From Verrucomicrobia bacterium LP2A (GTDB lineage Bacteria > Verrucomicrobiota > Verrucomicrobiia > Methylacidiphilales > Methylacidiphilaceae), in contig JAFS01000001.1 of NCBI GenBank assembly GCA_000526255.1, forward strand, positions 868,001 to 932,000: a stretch of 64,000 nt of DNA, read 5' to 3'. Numbering within the stretch: position 1 is the stretch's first letter; each line of letters opens with the position of its first letter. Position numbers and translations under genes: made by a program. The notes beneath the pieces were generated by a model. The model saw only the letters and a program-made list of their open reading frames with translations, was not told the origin of the DNA and ran no database searches. Shown one piece after another: positions 42,265 through 50,697 of the stretch.

Positions 42265-43860
42265 GTGAGTAACGTCAAGGAAATCGAACGCGCCGAGCTG
42301 CACAAGACAATCTGGCGCATCGCCAACGACCTGCGTGGTAGCGTCGATGGCTGGGACTTCAAGAGCTACGTGCTCGGCATGTTGTTCTATCGATTCATCT
42401 CGGAGAATCTGACCACCTATCTCAATGCCCAAGAGCGCAGCGCGGACAATGTGAGCTTTGACTACGCCGCTCTCCCTGATGCCGACGCCGAGCGGGGCCG
42501 CGCCGAGACAGTGAAGGAGAAGGGCTTCTACATCCTACCCTCGCACCTGTTCGCTAATGTGCGCCAACGGGCACGGCACGATGCCAACCTCAACGAAACC
42601 TTGCCCCGCGTCTTCAAGGAGATCGAAGGCTCGGCCATCGGCGCGGAGAGCGAGAATAACTTCAAGGGCTTGTTCGACGATCTCGACGTGAACAGCGGCA
42701 AGCTCGGCCCGACCGTCGCCAAGCGCAATGAAAAACTGGTCAAGCTGCTCGATGCCATCGGCGATTTGCCCCTAAGCAGCGGCTCGGGCAACTTCTCCGA
42801 CAACAGCATCGACCTGTTCGGCGACGCCTACGAATATCTGATGCAGATGTACGCCTCGACTGCTGGTAAATCCGGTGGCGAGTTTTACACGCCGCAGGAA
42901 GTTTCCGAACTGCTGGCCCGCATCGCGGTCAGCGGCAAAACCGATGTCAACAAGGTGTATGATCCGGCCTGCGGGTCGGGGTCTCTGCTGCTCAAGTTCG
43001 CCAAGGTCCTGGGGCAGGACAGGGTACGGCAGGGCTTCTTCGGGCAGGAGATCAACCTGACGACCTACAATCTGTGCCGCATCAACATGTTCCTGCATGA
43101 CGTGAACTGTGAGAAGTCCGACATCGCGCATGGCGACACGCTGACCGATCCGTCACACGAGGACGACGAACCGTTCGAGGCCATCGTTTCCAATCCGCCC
43201 TATTCGATCAGGTGGGCAGGCGACAGCAATCCGCTGCTGATCAACGCTCCGCGCTTCGCGCCCGCCGGCGTGCTCGCGCCCAAGAGCAAGGCCGACCTGG
43301 CCTTCACCATGCACATCCTGAGCTGGCTGGCCACCAGCGGCACGGCGGCCATCGTCGAATTCCCCGGCGTGCTCTATCGCGGCGGTGCCGAGCAGAAAAT
43401 CCGCCAGTACCTCATCGACAACAACTATGTGGATGCTGTCATCCAGCTCCCCCCGGATCTGTTCTTCGGCACGACCATCGCTACCTGCATCATCGTGCTG
43501 AAGAAATCCAAACGCGACAACGCCACCCTGTTCATTGACGCCAGCACCGAATTCGTCCGCAACGGCAACAAGAACAAGCTGACCGAGGAAAACCGACGCA
43601 AGATTCTGGACGCCTTCACCGCCCGGAAAGACATCGCACATTTCGCGCGGCTCGTTGAGAACGCCGCCATCGGGTCCAACGGCTACAACATGGCAGTGTC
43701 ATCCTACATCGAGCAGCCCGATGCAAGCGAGACGGTGGACATCAAGGCGCTCAATGCGGAGATCGCCCAGATCGTCGCGCGGCAGGCCGAATTGCGCACG
43801 GCCGTCGACGCCATCGTTGCCGATCTGGAGGGCGACGACCCGGAAGGGGATGAGGCATGA
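42265..43860 (+). CDS. hsdM: Type I restriction-modification DNA methyltransferase, M subunit
   Basis: A 531-residue HsdM: N-terminal HsdM_N domain (RIANDLRGSVDGWDFKSYVLGM), GEFYTP at 205-210, SAM motif I DPACGSGS at 233-240, catalytic motif IV NPPY at 310-313, and a C-terminal helix that docks on HsdS. It methylates adenine in the target set by HsdS. The GTG start gives the normal N-terminus. It overlaps the DUF1016 gene by four bases. hsdS is truncated and hsdR is absent, so restriction is not expected from this locus as seen. Confidence 0.93.
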   Translation: MSNVKEIERAELHKTIWRIANDLRGSVDGWDFKSYVLGMLFYRFISENLTTYLNAQERSADNVSFDYAALPDADAERGRAETVKEKGFYILPSHLFANVRQRARHDANLNETLPRVFKEIEGSAIGAESENNFKGLFDDLDVNSGKLGPTVAKRNEKLVKLLDAIGDLPLSSGSGNFSDNSIDLFGDAYEYLMQMYASTAGKSGGEFYTPQEVSELLARIAVSGKTDVNKVYDPACGSGSLLLKFAKVLGQDRVRQGFFGQEINLTTYNLCRINMFLHDVNCEKSDIAHGDTLTDPSHEDDEPFEAIVSNPPYSIRWAGDSNPLLINAPRFAPAGVLAPKSKADLAFTMHILSWLATSGTAAIVEFPGVLYRGGAEQKIRQYLIDNNYVDAVIQLPPDLFFGTTIATCIIVLKKSKRDNATLFIDASTEFVRNGNKNKLTEENRRKILDAFTARKDIAHFARLVENAAIGSNGYNMAVSSYIEQPDASETVDIKALNAEIAQIVARQAELRTAVDAIVADLEGDDPEGDEA

Positions 43861-44912
43861 CCGATATCCCCGCCCACCTCGGCACGCCCCCCGCCGGCTA
43901 CACCGATTGGCTGGCCGAACTGAAGGCGCGCATCCATGCCGCGCAGCAGCGCGCCGCGCTCGCCGTCAACCGCGAACTCGTGCTGCTCTACTGGCAGATC
44001 GGCCGCGACATCCTCGCCCGACAGGCCAAACAGGCCTGGGGCGCCAAGGTCATCGATCGGCTTGCGGCGGACCTGCGCACGGCCTTCCCGGACATGAAGG
44101 GCTTTTCGCCGCGCAACCTCAAATACATGCGCGCCTTTGCCGAGGCATGGCCAGACGAGTCATTCGTGCAAGAGGTGCTTGCACAATTGCCCTGGTACCA
44201 TCAACTGGCACTGCTGGACAAGCTGCCCGGCCCCGAAACGCGGAAATGGTATGCCGCCCAGGCCATCGCACACAACTGGTCGCGCAACGTGCTGGTGATG
44301 CAGATCGAAAGCTGCTTGCTGGAGCGAAGCGGCGGTGCCGTAACCAATTTCCCGGCAACGCTGCCCGCACCACACTCCGATCTGGCGCGAGAATCCCTGA
44401 AAGACCCATACCGCTTCGATTTTCTCGGTCTGACGGACGAAGTGCAGGAACGAGAAATTGAACATGCGCTCATCAGGCATGTCACCGAATTTCTGCTGGA
44501 ACTCGGCGCGGGCTTCGCCTTCGTCGGCCGGCAGGTCTTATTGGATGTGGGCGGTGAGGAGTTCTTCATCGACCTGCTGTTCTACCACCTCAAGCTGCGC
44601 TGTTATGTCGTGGTCGAATTGAAGGCGGGCCAGTTCAAGCCGGAGCATCTGGGGCAACTGGGCTTTTACCTCACGGCGGTGGATCGCCAAGTCAAGAACG
44701 AGCACGACAATCCAACCATTGGTCTGCTGCTGTGCAAGAGCAGAAACAAGGTGGTGGTGGAATACGCGCTGAGCGACAAATCCCAACCGATGGGCATTGC
44801 CGAATTCAAGCTAGCCCAATCCTTACCCGCCGAATTGCAAACGAGCCTGCCCAGCATCGAGGAGATTGAGAAGGAATTGGCGCGAGTGGATGATGAAGGA
44901 GATGAGGCATGA
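43857..44912 (+). CDS. DUF1016/YhcG-family PD-(D/E)XK nuclease protein
   Basis: A 351-residue protein with a DUF1016 N-terminal domain (LYWQIGRDILARQ, GWGAKVI-like region, FSPRNLKYMRAFAEAWP). The C-terminal PD-(D/E)XK-type nuclease core has FIDLLFYHLKLRCYVVVELKAG, where Asp, Glu and Lys form the catalytic set, then LGQLGFYLTAVD. Such genes are often inserted between hsdM and hsdS or next to other defence genes; their role in defence is not settled. It overlaps both neighbours by four bases, so it is an integral part of this hsd operon. Confidence 0.88.
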   Translation: MTDIPAHLGTPPAGYTDWLAELKARIHAAQQRAALAVNRELVLLYWQIGRDILARQAKQAWGAKVIDRLAADLRTAFPDMKGFSPRNLKYMRAFAEAWPDESFVQEVLAQLPWYHQLALLDKLPGPETRKWYAAQAIAHNWSRNVLVMQIESCLLERSGGAVTNFPATLPAPHSDLARESLKDPYRFDFLGLTDEVQEREIEHALIRHVTEFLLELGAGFAFVGRQVLLDVGGEEFFIDLLFYHLKLRCYVVVELKAGQFKPEHLGQLGFYLTAVDRQVKNEHDNPTIGLLLCKSRNKVVVEYALSDKSQPMGIAEFKLAQSLPAELQTSLPSIEEIEKELARVDDEGDEA

Positions 44913-45016
44913 GCCGGATTGATCGCCTCATTGCAGAGCATTGCCCGAACGGCGTGGAGTTCAAGGCGCTAGCGGACATTGCCGAATTGGTTCGTGGCAA
45001 CGGGATGCCTAAATCG
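44909..45016 (+). pseudogene. hsdS: hsdS specificity subunit, truncated by an ISL3-type element
   Basis: ATG 44909 starts a typical type I HsdS N-terminus (MSRIDRLIAEHCPNGVEF, KALADIAELVRGNGM), which runs only about 36 codons to the left end of the IS near 45017. No hsdS sequence is found on the other side of the IS, so the remainder was lost, not just displaced. Without HsdS the methyltransferase has no target recognition. Confidence 0.85.
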
Positions 45017-46232
45017 GCCTCTTCGCTGTTTCCAGTGGGCACGGCCGAAGGATCCGCGCCGCAACGTTCCGGCCTTGAGGAACGCGGCAATTCTCAGGTA
45101 GCGGAAGCTCCGAAAGCCTCTGGCCATCCTTTTGACAAGCTGGATCCGCCCGTGGGTCGCTTCGATGGTTCCGTTGGCGATCTGACTCGGGAGAAAGGAG
45201 AGGATTCCCCCCAGATGCTCTTGGATGGCTTGGGAGAGTCTTCGGAAGGGGGCAAGCCGACTGCGATCCGCCCACCGGAACCACCAGCGGGGATCCTCCT
45301 GGGAGAGGATCTCTGGGAGAGCCTCCCGCAACCCAATGGCTCTTCCCAATCGAGGATCGGCGGCGCAAAGGGAACTCCGCAGACCCTTCTGCTCCTCGCT
45401 TCGCGTCCATTCGTTGCCTCGGAGCGCCCAGAGGCTTCCTTTCGGCAGCAACGCTTGACGCCCGAACTCCTTGCGCACCTGGTCGACCGCCTCTCCCGCC
45501 ATCTGCATGACAGGGAAAGGATCAAAAATCCTCTCCGCCTTCGGAAAAAACTCCCGGGCTCCAGAGATGGAAGAGGGGCTCATATCCATGCAGATCGCTT
45601 CGATCTGCCCCGGATCGGCATTCTGTTCCTTCCTCTCCTTGGCAAAGGCCTCCAGAGCCTCCTTTCCTCTCCACTGGGCAAGAAAGAGCAACTTCCGGCT
45701 CTCCGCATCGGGAACGACCGTCACGGAACGGTGGCCCCGCTTGCTCCTGGTCTCATCCACCAGGATCTTCTTGACCTCGCCCCAGGCCTCGCGTCGGTAG
45801 GCCTTTTCCACGGAATGCCCCAAGACCCGCCAGAGCCGGGGTTCTTGCTCCTTGAGCATCTCCGCCATCGCGGAAACCGACATCTCCCGGGAAAGCATCC
45901 AAATGACCGCCTCCATCATGAGAGTAAACCCGCTCCCCGCCCTGGCCCAAGGAACCTCCACCAGCCGAACTCCCTGCTCCGGACAGTCGATCCGAGGAAC
46001 CCGAGCGAGCCACTCGGTCCGGTACGGCCAGAAGTTCATCTGCCTCCACCGCTTCTCCAGCGTGTCGTGTACGGGGGAAGCTCTTCGACATTCCGGACAG
46101 GGAAAACGATGACCTTGCTCCAAACCCGAGCCAGATCTTCAGAGTATGCTCCTTCGCAGAGAGCTCACTCCGGCTCACCTTCCCTTCCGAACCCAGTGGC
46201 AGCGCCGCAGCAAAAAGCGTGTTCGCGTCCAT
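44969..46232 (-). pseudogene. ISL3-family transposase, probably frameshifted
   Basis: Frame one (ATG 46232) gives an ISL3-like N-terminus (ALPLGSEGKVSRSELSAKEH, LKIWLGF). The second frame continues with EQGHRFPCPECRRASPVHD (zinc finger), WRQMNFWPYRTEWLARVPR, VPWARAGSGFTLMMEAV and the DDE-domain segments DETRSKRGH and DMSPS, ending NGTIEATHGRIQLVKRMARG. The two frames are offset by one base near 46120. The stop lies beyond the IS end, inside hsdS. Either it is broken, or a programmed +1 shift makes the full protein; both are possible. Confidence 0.7.
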
Positions 46233-46423
46233 CCCGCAAGCCTCAACCAGGCAGCCCGGTCTGGCAATCCGCCGTCAAGGAGGATCGACGAAGTCGAAGT
46301 GTCCTTGACGGCTTCCTCTCTCCCCAAAAATCCGTCGAAGACGGATGGCAAGAACCCCGCTTCTTGCCATCCCTTAACCGAAATCCGCTCCCCCCCTTAC
46401 CCACTCAATTCAGCGAGGAGCCA
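45017..46423 (-). mobile_element. ISL3-family insertion sequence
   Basis: An element of about 1.4 kb. The left end CCTCTTCGCTGTTTCCAGTG (from about 45018) and the right end (about 46400-46422; reverse complement starts GGCTCCTCGCTGAATTGAGT) form imperfect terminal inverted repeats, about 15 of 20 matching. The size and transposase fit ISL3. No 8-bp target duplication is visible and the two flanks belong to different genes (hsdS; recombinase remnant), so a deletion or recombination followed insertion. Confidence 0.75.
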
Positions 46424-46430
46424 GCGCGCC

Positions 46431-46781
46431 TTAGGTGGCTATGGCGTAAACGTAGTGATCATCGCTATCGGTCGTGGCCCGCCACTTCCCTCCCCGAGTG
46501 GGCACTGAGTTTACGCCACTTCCCGCCACAAGCGTCTGTAGCAGCCGGGACTTCGATCCCATGATCCGCACTTCGCCTTCGGCGACCTCGACCCGCTGTG
46601 CAAGCGCTCGAAGATGATCGCGGCGATAGCCGCCGCCTTCCAGCCGGATACGGTCGCGGGCGGTTGCGACGAACTTGCGCAGCATCTGCGGCGTGATCGC
46701 CTTGACGCCGGAGTTGTCGAGCATCGCCTGCGCCCGGTCTGCATCGGCCTTGGCTTGATCGCGGATGGCCTTGAGGCCGTG
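46431..46781 (-). pseudogene. Serine recombinase remnant, 3' end (copy 3)
   Basis: On the minus strand this reads GLKAIRDQAKADADRAQAML, KAITPQMLRKFVATARDRIR, EVRIMGSKSRLLQTLVAG, SGVNSVPTRGGKWRATTDSD and DHYVYAIAT to a stop at 46431. It matches the last ~115 codons of the intact recombinase in sequence, except the natural tail after KWR is kept. At 46781/46782 it is fused to a GMC oxidoreductase gene. Confidence 0.85.
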
Positions 46782-47115
46782 ACAGCGCGCTGATCGCTGT
46801 CGAACCGCCCAGCGTCGCGCCGCGTGGATAGAGGACGCCGTCGCGTTCGGCGACGAACTTGTCGCTGCGACGCTGAAGTGCGTCGTCTCCATAGTGGCGA
46901 ACAAAAAAGTCCCAGCGCATCTCCGCGTCCTCGCTGGGGCGTGCCTGCATGATGGGTACATCGTAATAAGGGCAGCGATGATCGCTGCCGGCCTCGATCA
47001 GCAAAACCGAAAAGCCCGCCTCGATCAGTTTTGCCGCAAACGGTCCTCCGCCTGCGCCCGACCCGACGATAATGAAGTCGTGCCGAGCACCTTCGCCTGG
47101 ATATGGATCGGTCAT
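46782..47115 (-). pseudogene. GMC-family oxidoreductase, N-terminal fragment
   Basis: From ATG 47115: HDFIIVGSGAGGGPFAAKL (FAD-binding GxGxxG), VLLIEAGSD, and LYPRGATLGGSTAISAL (the second GMC signature, consensus PRGxxLGGSSAIN). About 110 codons of an expected 500-550 remain before the fusion to a recombinase remnant. It was the third gene of the hchA-luxR operon; its ATG overlaps the luxR stop. Confidence 0.8.
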
Positions 47116-47863
47116 CGGATGCTCTCCTGCATTGGGATCGTGCCTTGCGGTTCCAAGGCACCGGCACGGACGAGGACGTGAACCGCCTGCGCCGTGCTGG
47201 CGATGCCCAAGCGTTTGCGAATCCGCCGCAAATGATTCTCGATCGTACGTTCGGACAGGCCCAGCAACAGTGCCAGATCGGCTTGTCGGCGTCCGGAGGC
47301 GATCCAGCGTGCGACCTCCAGTTCACGGGCGGACAGTTGCGGAATGCTTGCAACGGCGGTCGGACCGGAAAAGCGCCGGGCGGCATGAAATGCCGCTACT
47401 GCAACAAGCGACAATGCGAGCCGCGCCTCAACGCTGCTATCGACGGCCGTACCGCCAAAACTCATCGCGCCGATCAGACCAACATGGCCAAATACCGGCA
47501 CCTGCAATCCGTGGATACCCGAACCGCGTGGGCGTGTCACGACGCGATAGGTTTCGCGCTCCGCGTCGCCCGTCTTGGTCCAGAAGAACGGACGATCGGT
47601 CTCCAGGACGTGGCGGTTGACCGGGCAGCGCGCCAGATAGGTTTCGGGCAGACCGTCCCACTGTCCCCGAACCAGTCGCCCTCCAGCTATAACAATTGCT
47701 CGATTATGCCATCGCCGGGGGGTGGTGCGGTGTAGAGGACGAACCAGTCATATCCGAGCGGGGCGGCAAACAGGCGGACGGCATCGCGAAGCCCATCTAT
47801 ATCTTCACTGCGCTCGATGGTGACGACCGCTGCTGCCGCCCCGGCCAATGCCGCCCCACCCAT
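47112..47863 (-). pseudogene. LuxR-type regulator, nonsense codon plus frameshift
   Basis: From ATG 47863: an autoinducer-binding-type domain (LFAAPLGYDWFVLYTAP), a TAG at 47689-47687 where relatives have Trp, then GDWFGDSGTV, and after a frame change YLARCPVNRHVLETDRPFFW, GIHGLQVPVFGHVGLIGAMS. The last part is a LuxR helix-turn-helix (LSARELEVARWIASGR, LSERTIENHLRRIRKRLG). The intact C-terminal frame could still give a 142-residue DNA-binding protein from GTG 47540. It lies three bases after hchA. Confidence 0.75.
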
Positions 47864-47865
47864 CG

Positions 47866-48714
47866 TCAGCCTGCCGCCACCGCATCCAGCAGCGTCTCGG
47901 CTGCCAGCTTGCCCAGTTCGTTGGCGGCAAACGGACTTGCCCCCGTAACCAGCTTGCGATCCTTGTACGTCGACTTGTCGGGATCGGTATTGGCGATCGT
48001 CACGCCGAAATGCCACGTCAGATGACCCGGCATATAGCCGATATCTGGCGTCATACGATCCGATGCGTCGGGGAAGGCGGTGATCGTGTAGCCCGCAAAT
48101 GGGAAAGCGTCGCCATCGACCTTCGGCGTGCAGGCCAGCAATGCGGCCGGACCATGGCAGATCGACACGATATGCCGGTCATTGTCCAGCGCCCAACGCA
48201 GCACCGCACCCATATCCTCGTCGAACGGCAATCCCGCGAGCGGTCCGTGACCACCGGGGACAAACACCGCGATATAATCGCTGTCCGGACCCAGGCCGGC
48301 GACCACGTCTGACAATTTGAGCGGTTTTTGGAACTGATCGAGATATGCCTCATGTAGCCCAGTGATCGCCTCGTCGTCCTTGGGCATCGCCCAGAACTCG
48401 AACTTCAACAGGTTTCCCGAGACGGTCGCGATGTCGAACTCGAAACCGGCCTTGTGCAGATGGTACATCGGCACCAGCGTCTCGACGGGGTGGTTGCCGG
48501 TGGAAAACAGCGTGCCGTTCTCCATCTTCAGGTAGCGTTCGTCGGTGCCGATCACGAGGATCCGGCGTGTCCCCGTATAGGGGTGCGGATACTCAGCGCC
48601 ATCCAGATCGCTCTTTGAGCTGGTGAACTGCGACAGCGAGAATTTGGACGGGAAGAAGGCGTTGAATTCCGCCTCATCCGGTTGCGGCTCTTTGCTCAGG
48701 GGTAGGATGCTGAT
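47866..48714 (-). CDS. hchA: Hsp31/HchA-type DJ-1 family chaperone and glyoxalase III/deglycase
   Basis: About 282 residues if counted from 48714. Typical HchA text: EFNAFFPSKFSLSQFTSSKS near the N-terminus, LFSTGNHPVETLVPMYHLH, FVPGGHGPLAGLP, the nucleophile elbow SICHGPAALLA with Cys, IGYMPGHLTWHFG and GASPFAANELGKLAAE. The conserved N-terminus has no ATG/GTG/TTG: AAAAGGAG stands seven bases before an ATC codon at 48714-48712. The first usual start, GTG 48555, would delete about 50 conserved residues. Either the start codon mutated or a non-standard start is used. It heads a run with luxR and the GMC fragment. Confidence 0.8.
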   Translation of the reverse strand: MSILPLSKEPQPDEAEFNAFFPSKFSLSQFTSSKSDLDGAEYPHPYTGTRRILVIGTDERYLKMENGTLFSTGNHPVETLVPMYHLHKAGFEFDIATVSGNLLKFEFWAMPKDDEAITGLHEAYLDQFQKPLKLSDVVAGLGPDSDYIAVFVPGGHGPLAGLPFDEDMGAVLRWALDNDRHIVSICHGPAALLACTPKVDGDAFPFAGYTITAFPDASDRMTPDIGYMPGHLTWHFGVTIANTDPDKSTYKDRKLVTGASPFAANELGKLAAETLLDAVAAG

Positions 48715-48720
48715 GGTCTA

Positions 48721-48973
48721 TCTCCTTTTAGAAAGAAAATAGACAATCTGGCTTGAAAAGGGAATGCGGGATTTCCCTCAATCCGCCGGAAACGGTGGCA
48801 TTCCCGAAACACCGTCCTTTCCGGAAAGCTGATAGTGTCTGCCACGGCAGTTATTGCCATTCGCTTTTCCAATACCGGTCCGTCCGTTCCCACCTGTCCT
48901 TGCCATCCAGAGAATGGCCAAAATCGCTGATGAAACCGCGCAATCAGCATGGGAAGTCGCAATGTCCGGCATT
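48721..48973. other. Upstream region of hchA, no gene seen
   Basis: About 250 bp between the hchA ribosome site and the next recombinase-tail repeat. It contains the AAAAGGAG site and an AT-richer stretch near 48725-48750 that may hold the hchA promoter. No coding sequence I can support. Confidence 0.5.
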
Positions 48974-49936
48974 AGAGGGCTATAGCGTAGACATAGTGCT
49001 CATCTTCATCGGTCGTGGCCCGCCACTTCCCTCACCGAGTGGGCACTAGCTTTACGCCGCCGTTCGCCACGAGCGTCGGGAGCAACGCCTGCACGGTGTC
49101 GAACGTCTCGCGGTCGACGATCGGCGGCACCGGAACCGTGACGACCTCGCCAACCGGCTTCAACTCCTTGGTCTTGGATCGCTTGTTGAACTCGTGCTCG
49201 CCCATATAGGGGCGGCGCGGCGGGATGCGGTGAACCTGACCGATGCCCCAGCGCCCGCCGTCGCGGGTGAAGCGCGGCGGCTGTTCAGATAGGAGACGAT
49301 GTTCTTGACGCCCATCTGGCCGGTCGTGCCGTCGCCCTCCAAGGCAAGACGATAGATCAGCCGCACCGTGTCGGCGTGGAGCAGGTCGATCTCCAGCTTT
49401 TTCTTCGTCTTGGCCCCGCGCTGCTCGACGGCGACGGTGCGATAGCCGATAGGAGGAAGCGAGCCGTTCCAGAAGCCTTGCCGCGCATTCTCCTTCAAGG
49501 CCCGCATGACGTGCTTGGCATTTTCCTTCGATTGATATTCGTCGAAGAGCGCCATGATCTGCCGCATCATGACGTGCATGGGATCGTCGCCCATCTCCTG
49601 GGTGATCGAGACGAGCCGGACGCCGTTCTTCGCCAGCTTCCTGACGTAGAACTCCAATTCGAAGTGATCGCGGAAGAAGCGGCTGAAGCTGTGTACCACC
49701 ACCACGTCGAACGGCGTGGGCTTGCTGGTGCCTGCTTCGATCATGCGTTGGAACTCGGGCCTGCGGTCGTTGGTCGCCGAGGCGCCCGGCTCAACGTAGG
49801 TTTCAACCAGATCGTAGCCGCATGAGGCGCAATAGGCTTCGCCCTGGCGTTTTTGGTCGGGGATCGACACGTCATGCTCGGCCTGCCGCGCCGTCGAGAC
49901 GCGCAGATAGAGGGCGGCGCGGAGCGGCACGGTCAT
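48974..49936 (-). pseudogene. Serine recombinase copy 4, internally deleted and frameshifted
   Basis: From ATG 49936 the catalytic and recombinase domains are nearly identical in protein to the first copy (ALYLRVSTARQAEHDVSIPD, SRFFRDHFELEF). A one-base loss near 49270 shifts the frame. Further on, about 450 bp encoding the zinc ribbon and coiled coil are missing: the FDTVQA codons (about 49090) are joined straight to the last ~35 codons of the gene, with the natural tail TTDEDEHYVYAIAL. It is not functional. Confidence 0.85.
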
Positions 49937-49997
49937 GGGCGATGTCTCCTTCTCGAATCATGGTCCCGGCCCGCACCATCGGGCCGCATGGTCCCGC

Positions 49998-50306
49998 TCA
50001 GGCAGCCTTCTTCACGGGGCGCGCGCGCTCGACCCTTGCGCGCTCCTTGGGTGTGTTCATCACCTCCCAAAGATCGTTGCGCCGCTGCACGTTGAGCCAG
50101 AAGTCGGGGCTGTTGCCGAACACACGGGCCAGGATCAGCGCCGTCGCGGCCGTCACGTTCCTACGGTTGCTGCACAATTCGTTGACGTGTTTGCGCTGGA
50201 CGCCCATCGCCTCGGCGAGCGCTCCCTGCGTCAGCCCCATCGGCTCCATGAACTCTTCAGTCAGTATCTCGCCGACGCTCGCCGGCTTGCGCTTGGTGGT
50301 CAGCAT
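49998..50306 (-). CDS. higA: HigA-family antitoxin (XRE helix-turn-helix)
   Basis: A 102-residue protein with the VapI/HigA signature: ILTEEFMEPMGLTQGALAEAMGVQ, HVNELCSNRRNVTAATALIL, FGNSPDFWLNVQRRNDLWEV. ATG 50306 follows GAGG; the alternative at 50324 has no site. It neutralises the HigB toxin encoded just upstream and probably represses the operon. Confidence 0.9.
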   Translation of the reverse strand: MLTTKRKPASVGEILTEEFMEPMGLTQGALAEAMGVQRKHVNELCSNRRNVTAATALILARVFGNSPDFWLNVQRRNDLWEVMNTPKERARVERARPVKKAA

Positions 50307-50320
50307 GGTTTGCCTCGCTC

Positions 50321-50617
50321 TCATCGGTAGCTGTGATCGTCCAGATAGATGCCGTCGGCCTCGCCGCGTTCACCATCCCAGCGAAAGACCAGCCGGTATT
50401 GCTTGTTGACGCGGATCGAGTGGAGACCTGCCAGATTGCCTTTCAGCTTCTCGAAATGGCTGCTGGGCGGCACACGCAAGTCCTGATCGGTCGTGGCGTC
50501 GTCAATCATCTGGAGCTTGCGGAACAACCTGGCTTCCAGGTCGGATGGGATGTTGCGGGATTGGGCGTCGTGCACGAAGAAGGCCCGCAACCATTCATCC
50601 CGAAAGCCAACGATCAA
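50321..50617 (-). CDS. higB: HigB-family RelE-type mRNA interferase toxin
   Basis: A 98-residue RelE/HigB fold: MIVGFRDEWLRAFFVHDAQS, SDLEARLFRKLQMIDDATT, DLRVPPSSHFEKLKGNLAG, VNKQYRLVFRWD and YLDDHSYR with the terminal His. It cleaves mRNA at the ribosome. The toxin-before-antitoxin order is typical for HigBA. An inverted repeat precedes it. Confidence 0.9.
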   Translation of the reverse strand: MIVGFRDEWLRAFFVHDAQSRNIPSDLEARLFRKLQMIDDATTDQDLRVPPSSHFEKLKGNLAGLHSIRVNKQYRLVFRWDGERGEADGIYLDDHSYR

Positions 50618-50631
50618 CCCGCCTCTCTAGT

Positions 50632-50662
50632 TATGAGTATATGTACCGCCCTATAACTCATA
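50632..50662. promoter_or_regulatory. Inverted repeat upstream of higBA
   Basis: TATGAGT (50632-50638) and ACTCATA (50656-50662) form perfect 7-bp arms 17 bases apart, in an AT-rich patch just before higB. Probably the promoter/operator of the toxin-antitoxin operon. Confidence 0.5.
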
Positions 50663-50697
50663 TTGCAATCCCGGGGCGGGTCACCGTGATCGATCTT

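Noticed and set aside
45017-46564. Extension of hsdS through the IS as one 551-codon protein
   Set aside because: After codon 36 it is the antisense of the transposase and has no HsdS target-recognition domain.
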